In this document: in pieces, positions 34,599 through 43,846 of the stretch
Numbering within the stretch: position 1 is the first letter of the stretch
Layout: each line of letters begins with the position of its first letter
Assembly (NCBI RefSeq): GCF_003627795.1
Contig: NZ_CP032684.1
Location: 659,001 to 723,000 of the forward strand
Direction: 5' to 3'
Source of the DNA: Rhizobium sp. CCGE531
GTDB lineage: Bacteria > Pseudomonadota > Alphaproteobacteria > Rhizobiales > Rhizobiaceae
Length of the DNA stretch: 64,000 nucleotides
The notes under the pieces: model-generated
Seen by the model: only the letters and a program-made list of their open reading frames with translations
What the model was told of the DNA's origin: nothing
The model's database searches: none
Position numbers and translations under genes: made by a program

Positions 34599-35153
34599 CT
34601 ACTTCGCGGGTTCGTAGCGCAGGACGACGGCCCCGGTCTTGAGGGGCGTGGAGTCGATGAGCTTCATCGGCCGCTGTTCCCCAGCCGGCTTGAAATGTGG
34701 ATTGCCGGCGCCAAGCACGACCGGAACAAGGCAGATGCGGATCTCATCCACCAGCCCCGCCTTGAGCAGCACATCCGTCACCTCGGCGCTGCCGAAGACG
34801 AACATGGTCTTGCCGGGTTCTTGCTTCAGTCTCTTCGCTTCGGCGGCAATATCGCCGACGACGCGGGTATTGTTCCAGTCCGCCTTGTCGAGCGTCCGCG
34901 AGGCGGCGATCTTGGCGATGCCGTTCATATAGGCGGCGATGTCGGGTGTTTCCGTCGCGGTCGGCCAATAGGCGGCCATGCCTTCATAGGTCTTGCGGCC
35001 GAAGATCAGTAGGTCGCCTTCCTTGCCTAGCTCGGCCGCATAATGTTCCAGCTCGTCGCCCCAGGCGAGCATGTGAAAATCGAGGTCCCAGGGCTTGGTT
35101 CCCTCGAAATAGCCGTCGAGCGTCATGAGATTCCAGATAACGAGCTTCCTCAT
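34599..35153 (-). CDS. Dihydrofolate reductase/RibD C-terminal-like protein
   Basis: A 184-residue Rossmann-like reductase of the RibD C-terminal/DHFR-like superfamily. Visible pattern: NLMTLDGYFEG at the start, LLIFGRKTYEGMAAYWP, TMFVFGSAEVTDVLLKAGLVDEIRICLVPVVLGAG. Family members reduce pyrimidine or folate-like compounds with NADPH, but the substrate here is unknown. GGAGGAAAAGTG precedes the ATG at 35153; the GTG just before it is less likely. It is divergent from an HxlR regulator that probably controls it. Confidence 0.88.
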   Translation of the reverse strand: MRKLVIWNLMTLDGYFEGTKPWDLDFHMLAWGDELEHYAAELGKEGDLLIFGRKTYEGMAAYWPTATETPDIAAYMNGIAKIAASRTLDKADWNNTRVVGDIAAEAKRLKQEPGKTMFVFGSAEVTDVLLKAGLVDEIRICLVPVVLGAGNPHFKPAGEQRPMKLIDSTPLKTGAVVLRYEPAK

Positions 35154-35190
35154 CACTTTTCCTCCGTCGTGATAACCATATCATAATTGA

Positions 35191-35215
35191 AACTGGTTGC
35201 TAAAAGCAAGCAGTT
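35191..35215. promoter_or_regulatory. Candidate HxlR operator
   Basis: Inverted repeat AACTGGTTGC - 5 bases - GCAAGCAGTT (one mismatch between the arms), located in the 113 bp gap between the divergent reductase and HxlR genes, close to where promoters of both must lie. Confidence 0.55.
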
Positions 35216-35266
35216 GCAAACTAGTCAGACTGATGGCAAAATGCAAGTGGTTTTTTGGAGATTATC

Positions 35267-35770
35267 ATGGACGCGCTGCATCGTTCTGGCTGCCCGATCA
35301 ATCTGACGCTGGAAATTCTCGGCGACCGCTGGAGCCTGATCGTCATCAGGGACATCATGTTCGGCAACCGCCGGCATTTTCGCGAGTTGCTGCAGAAGTC
35401 GCAGGAGGGGATTGCCTCCAACATCCTCGCCGATCGCCTGAAGCGGCTGGTCGAGCGCGGCCTGTTGACCCGCGAGGATGATCCGACCCACAAGCAGAAG
35501 GCCATCTATAGCCTTACGGAAATGGCGATCGATCTCGTGCCGCTCTTTGCCCATATGGGCGCCTGGGGCCGCAAGCATCTTCCGGTGTCGGAGGAACTGT
35601 CGATCCGCGCTGAACTCCTGGAAAATGGCGGTTCGAAGCTCTGGGAAGATTTCATGGAAGAACTGCGCGCCAAACATCTCGGCAAGGTGCTGCCGCCCGG
35701 CACGCCCTCGGTGCTCGGCCGGCTGACGGAAGCCTATCTCGAGGTCGCCAATCGCAGGAAAAGCGGTTGA
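35267..35770 (+). CDS. HxlR-family transcriptional regulator
   Basis: A 167-residue MarR-like winged-helix regulator. The HxlR pattern is clear: CPINLTLEILGDRWSLIVIRDIMFGNRRHFRELL, then GIASNILADRLKRLVERGLLTRE, with a single N-terminal cysteine (CP) often redox-active in this family. TTGGAGATTATC precedes the ATG. The stop codon abuts the stop of the convergent TIGR02186 gene with no base between. It probably regulates the divergent RibD-like reductase. Confidence 0.92.
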   Translation: MDALHRSGCPINLTLEILGDRWSLIVIRDIMFGNRRHFRELLQKSQEGIASNILADRLKRLVERGLLTREDDPTHKQKAIYSLTEMAIDLVPLFAHMGAWGRKHLPVSEELSIRAELLENGGSKLWEDFMEELRAKHLGKVLPPGTPSVLGRLTEAYLEVANRRKSG

Positions 35771-36580
35771 TCAGTTCTTCCGGAACATGAAGCTCGCACC
35801 CCATCCGGTGACGAGCGCCAGCAATACGGAAAACACACCATAGGCGATCGGCTGCTGGTGCGCGGCATCGGTAATGGTCTGTTCTATGCCTGTTTTGATG
35901 ACGCGCAACGGCAGGGATTTCTCGCTCAGGAACTTGCCGCTCTTGAAGAGATAGGCCCGCACCGTGTGCACGCCATTCGGCACATCGGCGGGAATTCTGA
36001 GCGTCGCCTTGAAAAGCGAGGAGCTGACGAAGCGCACGCCGGCCGGGTCGCTTTCATAGAGGCCGCCTGTTTTCTGCAGCCGCCGGAAAGCATTGCGGAA
36101 TTCCGGTACGTCCCCGACATTGCCGACGAAGCCGAGCGGCGTCAGCGGAATATGGTCGACGCCGATGCCGCGATCGCTGAGTTCGAGCGGCGTGGTGATA
36201 TTATCGACAGCGCGCGTGCTTGAGAGCGAATAGGCTTCCGGCACATGTTCGAACGTCATCGAGCGGGTATTGACCCAGATGCCGAACACCCGCTCCTTCC
36301 GGCGCACCGTGGCGTTTTCGCGCGGACCCTCCAGCACGACGACGATGTCATATTGGCCGATCGCCAGAAGCAGCTGGTCGGTATTGGACAAGGCGCCGAA
36401 AATCGTCAGATCGGCGCCGGTGAAATCGGAGGTGATGGCGATCTCGCTCGTCGAGGTGCCGATTTCCATCGTCTCTCGCGCCGTGGTCGAGGTCGTCGGC
36501 TGGTCGAGCATCACCTGCGCCTGTCCGGCAAGCGGGGCAAGCAGCACGGTCGCGGCGATGAGCAGTCCGAAACCTCTCAT
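35771..36580 (-). CDS. TIGR02186-family membrane-anchored periplasmic protein
   Basis: A 269-residue protein of a family found almost only next to TauE/SafE permeases in alphaproteobacteria. It has a signal peptide (residues 1-23, ending AGQAQ), a periplasmic beta-rich region (ITSDFTGADLTIFGAL, VVVLEGPRENATVRRKERVFGIWVN), and a C-terminal membrane helix (PIAYGVFSVLLALVTGWGASFMF). The ATG overlaps the permease stop by four bases. It probably serves as a partner of that permease. A longer frame upstream belongs to the permease gene in another phase. Confidence 0.87.
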   Translation of the reverse strand: MRGFGLLIAATVLLAPLAGQAQVMLDQPTTSTTARETMEIGTSTSEIAITSDFTGADLTIFGALSNTDQLLLAIGQYDIVVVLEGPRENATVRRKERVFGIWVNTRSMTFEHVPEAYSLSSTRAVDNITTPLELSDRGIGVDHIPLTPLGFVGNVGDVPEFRNAFRRLQKTGGLYESDPAGVRFVSSSLFKATLRIPADVPNGVHTVRAYLFKSGKFLSEKSLPLRVIKTGIEQTITDAAHQQPIAYGVFSVLLALVTGWGASFMFRKN

Positions 36581-37545
36581 CGGCTCAGGCCTTCCATGAC
36601 GACCGAATAGATGTCGGCCGGCGTCACCACCAGGGCGATCGCCAGGCGAAGGCCGACGGCAAGGACGAGCAGGCCGAGCAGGGCGCGCAATTGCTCGCCG
36701 CGCAGCCTCTGGCCGACGCGCACGCCGTATTGCGCGCCGATCACGCCCGCCACCATCAGCAGGAAGGCCAGTATGACGTCGACGGAATAATTGGTGGCCG
36801 CCTGCACGATGGTGGTGAAGGCGGTCACGAAAATGACCTGGAACAGCGAGGTTCCGACGACGACATTGGTCGGTACGCGCAGCAGATAGATCATGGCAGG
36901 CACGAGGATGAAGCCGCCGCCGATACCCATCGGCGTCAGCATGCCGACGAAGAAGCCGAGGCCGATCACCGGAATGGCGCTGAGATAGAGCTTGGATTTC
37001 TTGAACCGCAGCTTCAGGGGCAGTCGCTGGACCCAGTTGTGATGGCGCGGCTTGCCGGTCGAGGGCGGCAGTTTGCCGGCTGCCCGGCGCATGGCCCGCA
37101 CGCTCTCCCACAGCATCAGCGTTCCCACGGTGCCGAGCAGCAGCACGTAGATCAGGGAAATGATCAGGTCGATCTGGCCGAGTCGGCGCAGCAACACGAA
37201 CAGCCATAGACCGAATGTCGCGCCCGCCAGACCGCCGACAAGCAGGATCGCGCCCAGCTTCAGGTCGAGCGAACCGCGGCGGAAATGCGTGAGCGCGCCC
37301 GACACCGAGGAGGCGACGACCTGGTTGGAGCCGGTGGCGACCGCGACAACAGGCGGGATATTGTAGAAGATCAGGAGAGGCGTGATGAGGAAGCCGCCGC
37401 CGACGCCGAACATGCCGGAAAGAAACCCGACGGCGGCGCCCATGCCGAGAATAATGAGGATATTCACCGACAGTTCTGCGATCGGCAGATAGATCGTCAC
37501 GCGCTGTTCCCACCTGCAGGCGGCCGATGGCCGAACCTGAACCAT
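36577..37545 (-). CDS. TauE/SafE-family sulfite/anion exporter
   Basis: Integral membrane permease of 322 residues with about eight helices and the two family repeats GFLSGMFGVGGGFLITPLLIFY and FFVGMLTPMGIGGGFILVPAMIYL. TauE/SafE members export sulfite, sulfoacetate or related anions; the exact substrate is not evident. AAAGGGGAAA lies before the ATG at 37545. A GTG at 37500 (giving MTIYLPIAELSV) is a plausible alternative, matching where related proteins seem to begin. It is translationally coupled to the TIGR02186 gene. Confidence 0.88.
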   Translation of the reverse strand: MVQVRPSAACRWEQRVTIYLPIAELSVNILIILGMGAAVGFLSGMFGVGGGFLITPLLIFYNIPPVVAVATGSNQVVASSVSGALTHFRRGSLDLKLGAILLVGGLAGATFGLWLFVLLRRLGQIDLIISLIYVLLLGTVGTLMLWESVRAMRRAAGKLPPSTGKPRHHNWVQRLPLKLRFKKSKLYLSAIPVIGLGFFVGMLTPMGIGGGFILVPAMIYLLRVPTNVVVGTSLFQVIFVTAFTTIVQAATNYSVDVILAFLLMVAGVIGAQYGVRVGQRLRGEQLRALLGLLVLAVGLRLAIALVVTPADIYSVVMEGLSR

Positions 37546-37717
37546 TTTCCCCTTTAAACGGCGGATTCTAATCTGAAATCCTTGCCAGAGCCTTAGGAAA
37601 AGCCGTGTCGTTCCAGTTTTCGAATAGCCGGCCTCACTCTAGCGCGGCTTTTTCCGCATTTCTGTGACGTTGCGTTCGGAGGGGAAGAATGGCGTGGAGC
37701 AAGGTTGTGGGAGCCCT

Positions 37718-37763
37718 GCCTATCGAACATGCCGGCGTGGTCGCACCGGCATGTTCGATAGGC
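37718..37763. terminator. Perfect 18 bp hairpin downstream of podJ
   Basis: Arms 37718-37735 and 37746-37763 (GCCTATCGAACATGCCGG and its exact inverse) around a 10-base loop, 27 bases past the podJ stop. There is no T-run on the podJ side. It may terminate or stabilise the transcript, or be a protein-binding palindrome. Confidence 0.65.
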
Positions 37764-37789
37764 TGATTTTCGTAAAGAGCCGCTAAGGC

Positions 37790-40700
37790 CTACTTGTTGC
37801 GGGCCAGAAGCTCCTTGACCACGTGATCGGTCACCCGTCCGTCCGGCGGCAAGCCCACGGATTTCTGGAAGTTCTTCAGGGCGGTCACGGTCTTGTCACC
37901 CATGGCGCCATCGGGCGCACCGGCGTCGAAGCCGTTTTTGTTGAGGATGGCCTGGATATTGCGGATGGCCTTTTTCATGTCGATGGAGGCCGTGTTCACG
38001 CCCTTGCCCGTGGTCCATTCGTCGGGAATGTCGGTGCCGTTGGCCTTGGCATCGGCCGGCTGTGCCTTCCAAAGGTCGACCTTTGCGCGAGCGCTTTCGA
38101 GGTCGGCGGGCTTCATGGCATTGGCAACTTCGTCCCGTTTCTGGGCGGCGTCCTTGTCGCCGCTCCTTGCGGCGATCGCGAACCACTTGTAGGATTCCTG
38201 CAGGTCCTGTTTCACGCCGTTGCCGCGTGCATAGAGGATCGCGAGGTTGAACTGGCTGTCGGAAACGCCGAGATCGGCGGCGCGGATAAACCAGCTTGCG
38301 GCGGAATCATAGTCCTGCGGTCCGGCCGTGCCCGAAGCGTAGAGGACGGCGAGATTGTGCATGGCGCTGGCATTGCCCTGATTGGCCGCCTGCTCGTAAT
38401 ATTGCTTGGCCTTGACGAGATCGCGATCGACGCCGTTGCCCTTCTCATACATGCTGGCAAGGCGGTACTGCGCGGGCGCATAGCCCTTGTCGGCCGAAAG
38501 CTGATACCAGCTTGCAGCCTGTTTCATGTCAGCGGCAACGCCGCGGCCATCCGTATAGCGTGCGCCGATTTCGAAGAGTGCCACGGGGTCGGCCGATTTG
38601 GCGGCTGCGACGAGCGATGGCGGCTGGATGCCGTCGGCCACCGTGATCTCGGGCGCCGTCGGGGTAGCAACGGGAGCCGCGGCGGCCTTGTCCGGCTGGA
38701 CGAAAGCAGCCGCCTGTTGTGCGGGCGCGCTGTCGGCAGTGGATAAGGTCCCGCCTACCGCCTGATTGCCGTCGAGCGGCGCTGCTGCCGTCAGGCGATC
38801 GATTGCAGGCGCAGCCGCCGGATTGGCGGGCGCGGTCGCGGGTTGCGTGTCAGCCGTCTCGGTCGAGAGCGCCGGTGTTGCGGCCTGGTTTACCGCAGGC
38901 TGCTGATTGTTGTCGGCCGCGTTCGCAGCCGCGACGACGCTGTTGCCTGCGGCATTGGCCGGCGGCGCGATCATCGTGGAGATTTCGGCGGGCGGAGGTG
39001 CCTTGTGGCCGCGTGTCAGCGTGTTGACCAGCGGGAAGGCCATGATGGCGAGAAGTGCCGCACCGACGGCCAAGAGGATCGGCCGGCGGAAGCGCGAGAA
39101 CGCGCCGCCTTTTTTCGCATCCTTCTTGGAGGCGGGAGCCGAGCGCTGCGTCTGGTCGATTTCCATGGCCGCCGCCTGCGCGGCGCGCCGGGCTGCCGCG
39201 ATATAGTCGGCCCGCTCGTTTTCGGTCGGCTGGCGCGCGTTTCCGCTACGCGACGCATTTTGGCTGGCGCGCACGCGCTCGAGGATCTTCTTGATGTCGG
39301 GCGCGCCGGAGCCCGGTTCCAGCAATTCGTTGGCCTCTTCGCCGGGCATCAGGTCGGCCGGATCGATCGACGGCGCCTGCGCGATCACGGGGCGGTCCGG
39401 CGGGAAGATCGGCTCGGCCTTTTCCGGCGTGAAGAAGCGCTTGCCGAGGCTGACGAAGAGGCTGGCCGTGCCGCCCGTCTTGGCCGCGGCTTTGATTTCA
39501 GCCTTCGTATTGGCCTCGATCGCCTGTGCGACCACGGCTTCGGAGGAGATAGCGGGTTCGGCGGATGCGACCGTGCGGATAATCGGCCCGGCCTTCTGCT
39601 GTTGCGCGGCCATCGGCGGCTTTATGGCCGGAGCATCCTCTTCGGCGAAGAGGTCGCTTTCGAATGCCGCAGCCGGCATGAGCGGCGCCGGCCTGCGATG
39701 TTCCATGTGGTCGAGCCGATCGGCGATCTGCAGCAGAGTATCGTGCAGCGCTTCGAAGGTGCGGTGCGTGCGCTCGTCGCTGGCGCGGCTGATGTCCTCG
39801 AGATGGCGAAGGTCCTCGGCAAGCGCAGTCAGCGCGGACATGTCGGCGGCATGCCCGCCATTGCCCGTCATGCCTTGGCGCGAATAGGCCTCGACGACGG
39901 CTTCCGCCGCATGGCGTGCCGCCTCGATGATGTATTCGTCGTTGGTCGCCATATAGTCTTCGATCGCGCCCATCCGGCGGTCGAAGTCTGAGGGCATGTG
40001 ATCGGCGACAGCCCGGGGCTCGTTCGTCAACAATGTCGAGAGGTGGGCGATCTGCTCTTCGAGACTGCGCAGCGCCTGCGTATCCGTGGGCGGCGCGGCC
40101 GTGCTGGCCTCCAGCCGTGCCGCAATCTCGGAGAGGCGTCCCTCCAGCCGGCGCACTATGCCGTCGTCGATGCCCGCGGCCGGCACCGGTGGATGAAAAT
40201 CCATCTCGTCGATGCGGCGGGCGAGATAATCCAGCCGGTCCGCCAGTACGTTGCCCACGGACCCATGTTCCAGCGCATCGATCTTGTGGGAGATGTCGGC
40301 GAGGTAGCTGACGAGTTCCGGCTGCGGTGCCGCCTTCTGCGAGCGCTCCATCAGATAGGAGAGCTGGTCCAGGCGTTCCTCGAGGCGGGCGACGGTCTTG
40401 GCGCTGCCCAGCTCCTCGATACGCATGGCGAGCGCTTCGAGCCGGCCCGAAAGGTCGTCGGCCGGTTGGCGCCGCGCCGCATCGCGGCCCATCAGGTCGA
40501 TCTGGTCGGCAAGGCCGCTCAAGCGGCCTTCCAGCCGTTGCATGGCCTGGTCCTGCGGCTGCATCATGCTGCCGAAGCTCTCCATCGCGGTCGCGATCGT
40601 CAGCAGCTTGTTTTCCAGCGCATGCACGGCAGGGCTGTCGTTCATGCCGCCGAGCTGCTGCTTGATGTCGTCAAGGCGATAGGCGAGCGAAACGAGTTCG

Positions 40701-41473
40701 TCCTGCAGGGCCGTCGTATCGATCGCCTTTACCTGGCGCCCGACGTGATGCAGGGATTCTTCGCGGGCGAGGCCATCCATCAGCGAGCGCAGCTCGTCGA
40801 ATTCGGCTTTCAGGCCGGCGGTTTCCGGCTGACCGGCGAGCTGGCTGATGCTGTCGGCAAGCCGCGCCATGTCTTCGCGGACATCGGCGACGAAATGCTT
40901 GTCCTCGGCATTCTCGCGAATATCGCGGATTTCGGCGCGCAGGGTGTTGACCTCGCGGGTCACGCTCTCGGCGATGTCGCGCTTCAAATCCTGACGAAGG
41001 TTCACGAGCGCCTGTGCGATATCGACGGAATTTTCGGCGGAAGGGCGCGTTGGCTGGCGCTGGGCATGGGAATCGAGCGGCCGCCGGGCCGGCTGTGGTT
41101 CGGCATGTGCAACGTCCTCGCGGCGGGCCTGCAGCCGCTCGCGGTTTGCTTCCAGCGCGCGCTGACGCTGACGGATCTCGGCAAGCGGATCGGAGCGAAG
41201 GTCGCTCTCGTTGCGTTCGTTGCGCTGTGGGCGTTGTTCATGGGGTCGGCTGGGGAGCTGCTCGCGTTCGCTGCGCGGCGGCATCCGCGCCGCTGCGGCG
41301 GCGCGTTCGGGTGCGGGCGCATAGCCGGCGACGGCGCGCTGGCGCGTATCGCGCGAGGCGGCCGTGCCCATCAGCCCCTCGATGCGCGCTTCCAGTCCTT
41401 CGATCGTGCGGCTCAGAGCATCCAGCGACGCCCAGTCGCCCGTGCCGGTAGGATTTGATCGCGATCCGCTCAT
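37790..41473 (-). CDS. podJ: PodJ-like polarity factor (coiled coil, TM, Sel1 repeats, peptidoglycan-binding domain)
   Basis: A 1227-residue protein with the architecture of PodJ, which organises new-pole proteins in Caulobacter and growth-pole transition in Agrobacterium and Sinorhizobium. Residues 1 to about 650 are cytoplasmic: basic/disordered (1-150), then long heptad-rich coiled coils with repeated LEGRLSxLAxRIE-like units. A membrane helix lies near 793-815 (RRPILLAVGAALLAIMAFPL). A Pro/Ala linker follows, then four Sel1-like repeats (about 960-1115) and a C-terminal peptidoglycan-binding domain (about 1165-1226, FDAGAPDGAMGDKTVTALKNFQ). It stands alone. The symbol is by architecture and lineage. 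Confidence 0.87.
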   Translation of the reverse strand: MSGSRSNPTGTGDWASLDALSRTIEGLEARIEGLMGTAASRDTRQRAVAGYAPAPERAAAAARMPPRSEREQLPSRPHEQRPQRNERNESDLRSDPLAEIRQRQRALEANRERLQARREDVAHAEPQPARRPLDSHAQRQPTRPSAENSVDIAQALVNLRQDLKRDIAESVTREVNTLRAEIRDIRENAEDKHFVADVREDMARLADSISQLAGQPETAGLKAEFDELRSLMDGLAREESLHHVGRQVKAIDTTALQDELVSLAYRLDDIKQQLGGMNDSPAVHALENKLLTIATAMESFGSMMQPQDQAMQRLEGRLSGLADQIDLMGRDAARRQPADDLSGRLEALAMRIEELGSAKTVARLEERLDQLSYLMERSQKAAPQPELVSYLADISHKIDALEHGSVGNVLADRLDYLARRIDEMDFHPPVPAAGIDDGIVRRLEGRLSEIAARLEASTAAPPTDTQALRSLEEQIAHLSTLLTNEPRAVADHMPSDFDRRMGAIEDYMATNDEYIIEAARHAAEAVVEAYSRQGMTGNGGHAADMSALTALAEDLRHLEDISRASDERTHRTFEALHDTLLQIADRLDHMEHRRPAPLMPAAAFESDLFAEEDAPAIKPPMAAQQQKAGPIIRTVASAEPAISSEAVVAQAIEANTKAEIKAAAKTGGTASLFVSLGKRFFTPEKAEPIFPPDRPVIAQAPSIDPADLMPGEEANELLEPGSGAPDIKKILERVRASQNASRSGNARQPTENERADYIAAARRAAQAAAMEIDQTQRSAPASKKDAKKGGAFSRFRRPILLAVGAALLAIMAFPLVNTLTRGHKAPPPAEISTMIAPPANAAGNSVVAAANAADNNQQPAVNQAATPALSTETADTQPATAPANPAAAPAIDRLTAAAPLDGNQAVGGTLSTADSAPAQQAAAFVQPDKAAAAPVATPTAPEITVADGIQPPSLVAAAKSADPVALFEIGARYTDGRGVAADMKQAASWYQLSADKGYAPAQYRLASMYEKGNGVDRDLVKAKQYYEQAANQGNASAMHNLAVLYASGTAGPQDYDSAASWFIRAADLGVSDSQFNLAILYARGNGVKQDLQESYKWFAIAARSGDKDAAQKRDEVANAMKPADLESARAKVDLWKAQPADAKANGTDIPDEWTTGKGVNTASIDMKKAIRNIQAILNKNGFDAGAPDGAMGDKTVTALKNFQKSVGLPPDGRVTDHVVKELLARNK

Positions 41474-41952
41474 ATCTTTGCTCGCTTCGAACTATGGACC
41501 ACCCGGGCCAACATGCTGACGGAAAGAAGACGTCGTGGCTTTGCCGCACCGCCCGCATCCCACCATTCGGAAAGGGATAAATGTATTGGCTTTCCTCAAA
41601 CCGAGCTGCAGGACCGCGCGTCTTCAAAGGATAAGCGGAAGAAACGCGAAGCACTGCTGCTCAACTCGTACAATTTACGAAACGTGGTAAACAACTCGTT
41701 AAGTTTGTCGGAAGTCTTAACCTTTTATTTCGGTTCTGCTGTCTCATGGCCCGATATTCTTGTGAGCGGGTAGTACCTGCCGCGTGTCGGAGAGGGGTTC
41801 GCATCGCGTGCGTATCGGTTGTTTTCTCGATCGCCTTCACCAAAATTTCAACATGCGTTCTAAATTTGACGTTTACGCAAACGTCAATATTTTGTAAGGA
41901 TAGCCAGCGGCCGGAATCTGAGGTCCGGCGGCGAATTGGAGGAATTCGAAAT
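41474..41952. promoter_or_regulatory. podJ-fadE divergent control region
   Basis: This 479 bp gap has no supportable gene. It is AT-rich in the middle, with GTTAAG and CTTAAC facing each other about 12 bases apart near 41698-41721. That is a possible promoter or regulator site for podJ, though not the usual TTAA-N7-TTAA CtrA box. The right part holds the perfect inverted repeat at 41866-41887. Confidence 0.5.
41866..41887. promoter_or_regulatory. Perfect 22 bp inverted repeat, likely operator of the beta-oxidation operon
   Basis: Arms TTGACGTTT and AAACGTCAA with a four-base centre ACGC, 66 bases before the acyl-CoA dehydrogenase start. Its form resembles operators of regulators of fatty-acid or branched-chain acid breakdown in proteobacteria (LiuR/FadP-type); the specific regulator cannot be named from sequence. 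Confidence 0.75.
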
Positions 41953-43749
41953 ATGCCAGTCTACAAGGCCCCGGTGAACGATACGCTCTTCGTCCTGAAC
42001 GATATGCTCGGGCTGGAACGCTACAACAATCTCCCGGGCTATGCCGATGCTACGCCCGACATGATCGAGGCGATCGTCGGCGAGGCGGCCAGGATGGCGG
42101 AAGAGGTGCTTTTCCCGCTCAACTATTCCGGCGATCAGGAAGGTTGCGTGCGCCATGACGACGGCACGGTCTCGACGCCGAAGGGCTTCAAGGAAGCCTA
42201 TCGCGCCTATCGCGAGGGTGGCTGGCTGGGTCTCGCCGTGCCGGAGGAATATGGCGGGCAGGGGCTTCCCTATGTGCTGCACTGCGCCGTCGGCGAATAT
42301 ACCTCCGCCGCCAACATGTCGCTGATGATGTATCCGGGCCTGACGCAGGGCGCGATCGCCGCCATCCTCGTGCACGGCTCCGACGCGCAGAAGCAGACCT
42401 ATCTTCCGAAGATGGTCGAGGGCACCTGGTCCGGCACCATGAACCTCACCGAGCCGCATTGCGGCACAGATCTCGGCCTGCTGCGCACCAAGGCGGTTCC
42501 GCAGGCCGACGGCAGCTACAAGATTTCCGGCCAGAAGATCTTCATCTCCGCCGGCGAGCACGACATGACCGATAATATCGTCCATCTCGTTCTTGCCCGC
42601 ATCGAAGGCGCGCCCGAGGGCACCAAGGGCATCTCGCTGTTCATCGTGCCGAAGTTCCTCGTCAAGGAAGACGGTTCGCTCGGCGCGCGCAATCCGGTCT
42701 CCTGCGGTGCGATCGAGCACAAGATGGGCATTCACGGCAACGCCACCTGCGTCATGAACTATGACGAGGCCACGGGCTTTCTGATCGGCGCCGAGAACAA
42801 GGGCCTCAACGCCATGTTCGTCATGATGAACGAGGCGCGCCTCGGCGTCGGCCTGCAGGGCCTCTCTGTCGCCGAAATTGCCTATCAGAATGCCGCCAAC
42901 TATGCCCGCGAGCGCATTCAGGGCCGCTCGCTCTCCGGCCCGAAGGCGCCGGACAGACAAGCGGATCCGATCATCGTCCATCCCGATATCCGCCGCTCGC
43001 TGATGACCATCCGCGCCTTCAACGAGGCCGGCCGCGCCTTCCTGCTCTGGACGGCGCTGAAGTCCGATATCGCCCATCGCTCCCCGGACGAGAAGGAGCG
43101 TCAGTCGGCTGACGATATCCTCGGTCTGGCAACGCCGATCCTCAAGGGCGTCATGACCGACAAGGGCTTCGACCATGCCGTCATGGCGCAGCAGGTCTTT
43201 GGCGGTCACGGCTATATCGAAGAACACGGCATGAGCCAGTATGTCCGCGATGCCCGCATCGCCATGATCTATGAAGGCGCCAACGGCATCCAGGCGCTCG
43301 ATCTCGTCGGACGTAAATTGGCGCTGAACGGCGGCCGCGCCGTCATGGCTCTGTTCAAGGAGATCGGTGATTTCTGCGAAGAGAACCGCAATGATGAGCA
43401 GATGTCTTTCTACACCAAGCATCTGAAGAAGGGCTTGAACGATGCCCAGGCCGCGACCATGTGGTTCATGCAGAACGCCATGGCCAAGCCCGACAATGCC
43501 GGTGCCGGCTCGACGGACTACATGCACCTCTTCGGCCTCGTCATCCTCGGCTATATGTGGGCGAAGATGGCGAAGGCGGCGCAGACAGGCCTTGCGGGCG
43601 ACGACAGCGCGCGCGCGGATTATCTGAAGAACAAGCTTGTCACGGCGCGGTTCTACATGGAGCGCATCATGCCGGAAACGGCACTGCGCAAGGCCCGCAT
43701 CGAAACCGGCGCCGACACGATGATGGAACTGGCGGCGGAAGCGTTTTGA
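41953..43749 (+). CDS. Acyl-CoA dehydrogenase (C-terminal-extended FadE type)
   Basis: FAD enzyme of 598 residues for the first step of fatty-acid beta-oxidation. It shows [44 protein letters not shown], the [22 protein letters not shown] block, and [16 protein letters not shown], which bears the catalytic-type glutamate. A further helical C-terminal domain (about 480-598) characterises this longer subfamily. The start ATG at 41953 follows GGAGGAATTCGAAAT; the frame is open further upstream without similarity. It is the first gene of an operon with a thiolase and a hydratase/dehydrogenase. Confidence 0.93.
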   Translation: MPVYKAPVNDTLFVLNDMLGLERYNNLPGYADATPDMIEAIVGEAARMAEEVLFPLNYSGDQEGCVRHDDGTVSTPKGFKEAYRAYREGGWLGLAVPEEYGGQGLPYVLHCAVGEYTSAANMSLMMYPGLTQGAIAAILVHGSDAQKQTYLPKMVEGTWSGTMNLTEPHCGTDLGLLRTKAVPQADGSYKISGQKIFISAGEHDMTDNIVHLVLARIEGAPEGTKGISLFIVPKFLVKEDGSLGARNPVSCGAIEHKMGIHGNATCVMNYDEATGFLIGAENKGLNAMFVMMNEARLGVGLQGLSVAEIAYQNAANYARERIQGRSLSGPKAPDRQADPIIVHPDIRRSLMTIRAFNEAGRAFLLWTALKSDIAHRSPDEKERQSADDILGLATPILKGVMTDKGFDHAVMAQQVFGGHGYIEEHGMSQYVRDARIAMIYEGANGIQALDLVGRKLALNGGRAVMALFKEIGDFCEENRNDEQMSFYTKHLKKGLNDAQAATMWFMQNAMAKPDNAGAGSTDYMHLFGLVILGYMWAKMAKAAQTGLAGDDSARADYLKNKLVTARFYMERIMPETALRKARIETGADTMMELAAEAF

Positions 43750-43846
43750 GTTTTACCTTCTCCCCCCGGGGGAGAAGGGGGAATTCGCGGCTTTGGTCGC
43801 TATATACTGACTTGGAAGGCGGCTTGCCGCCGCAGGGAGATGAGAC

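Noticed and set aside
41513..41773. Small 86-codon frame in the podJ-fadE gap
   Set aside because: No ribosome binding site, low-quality composition and overlap with the control region of podJ.
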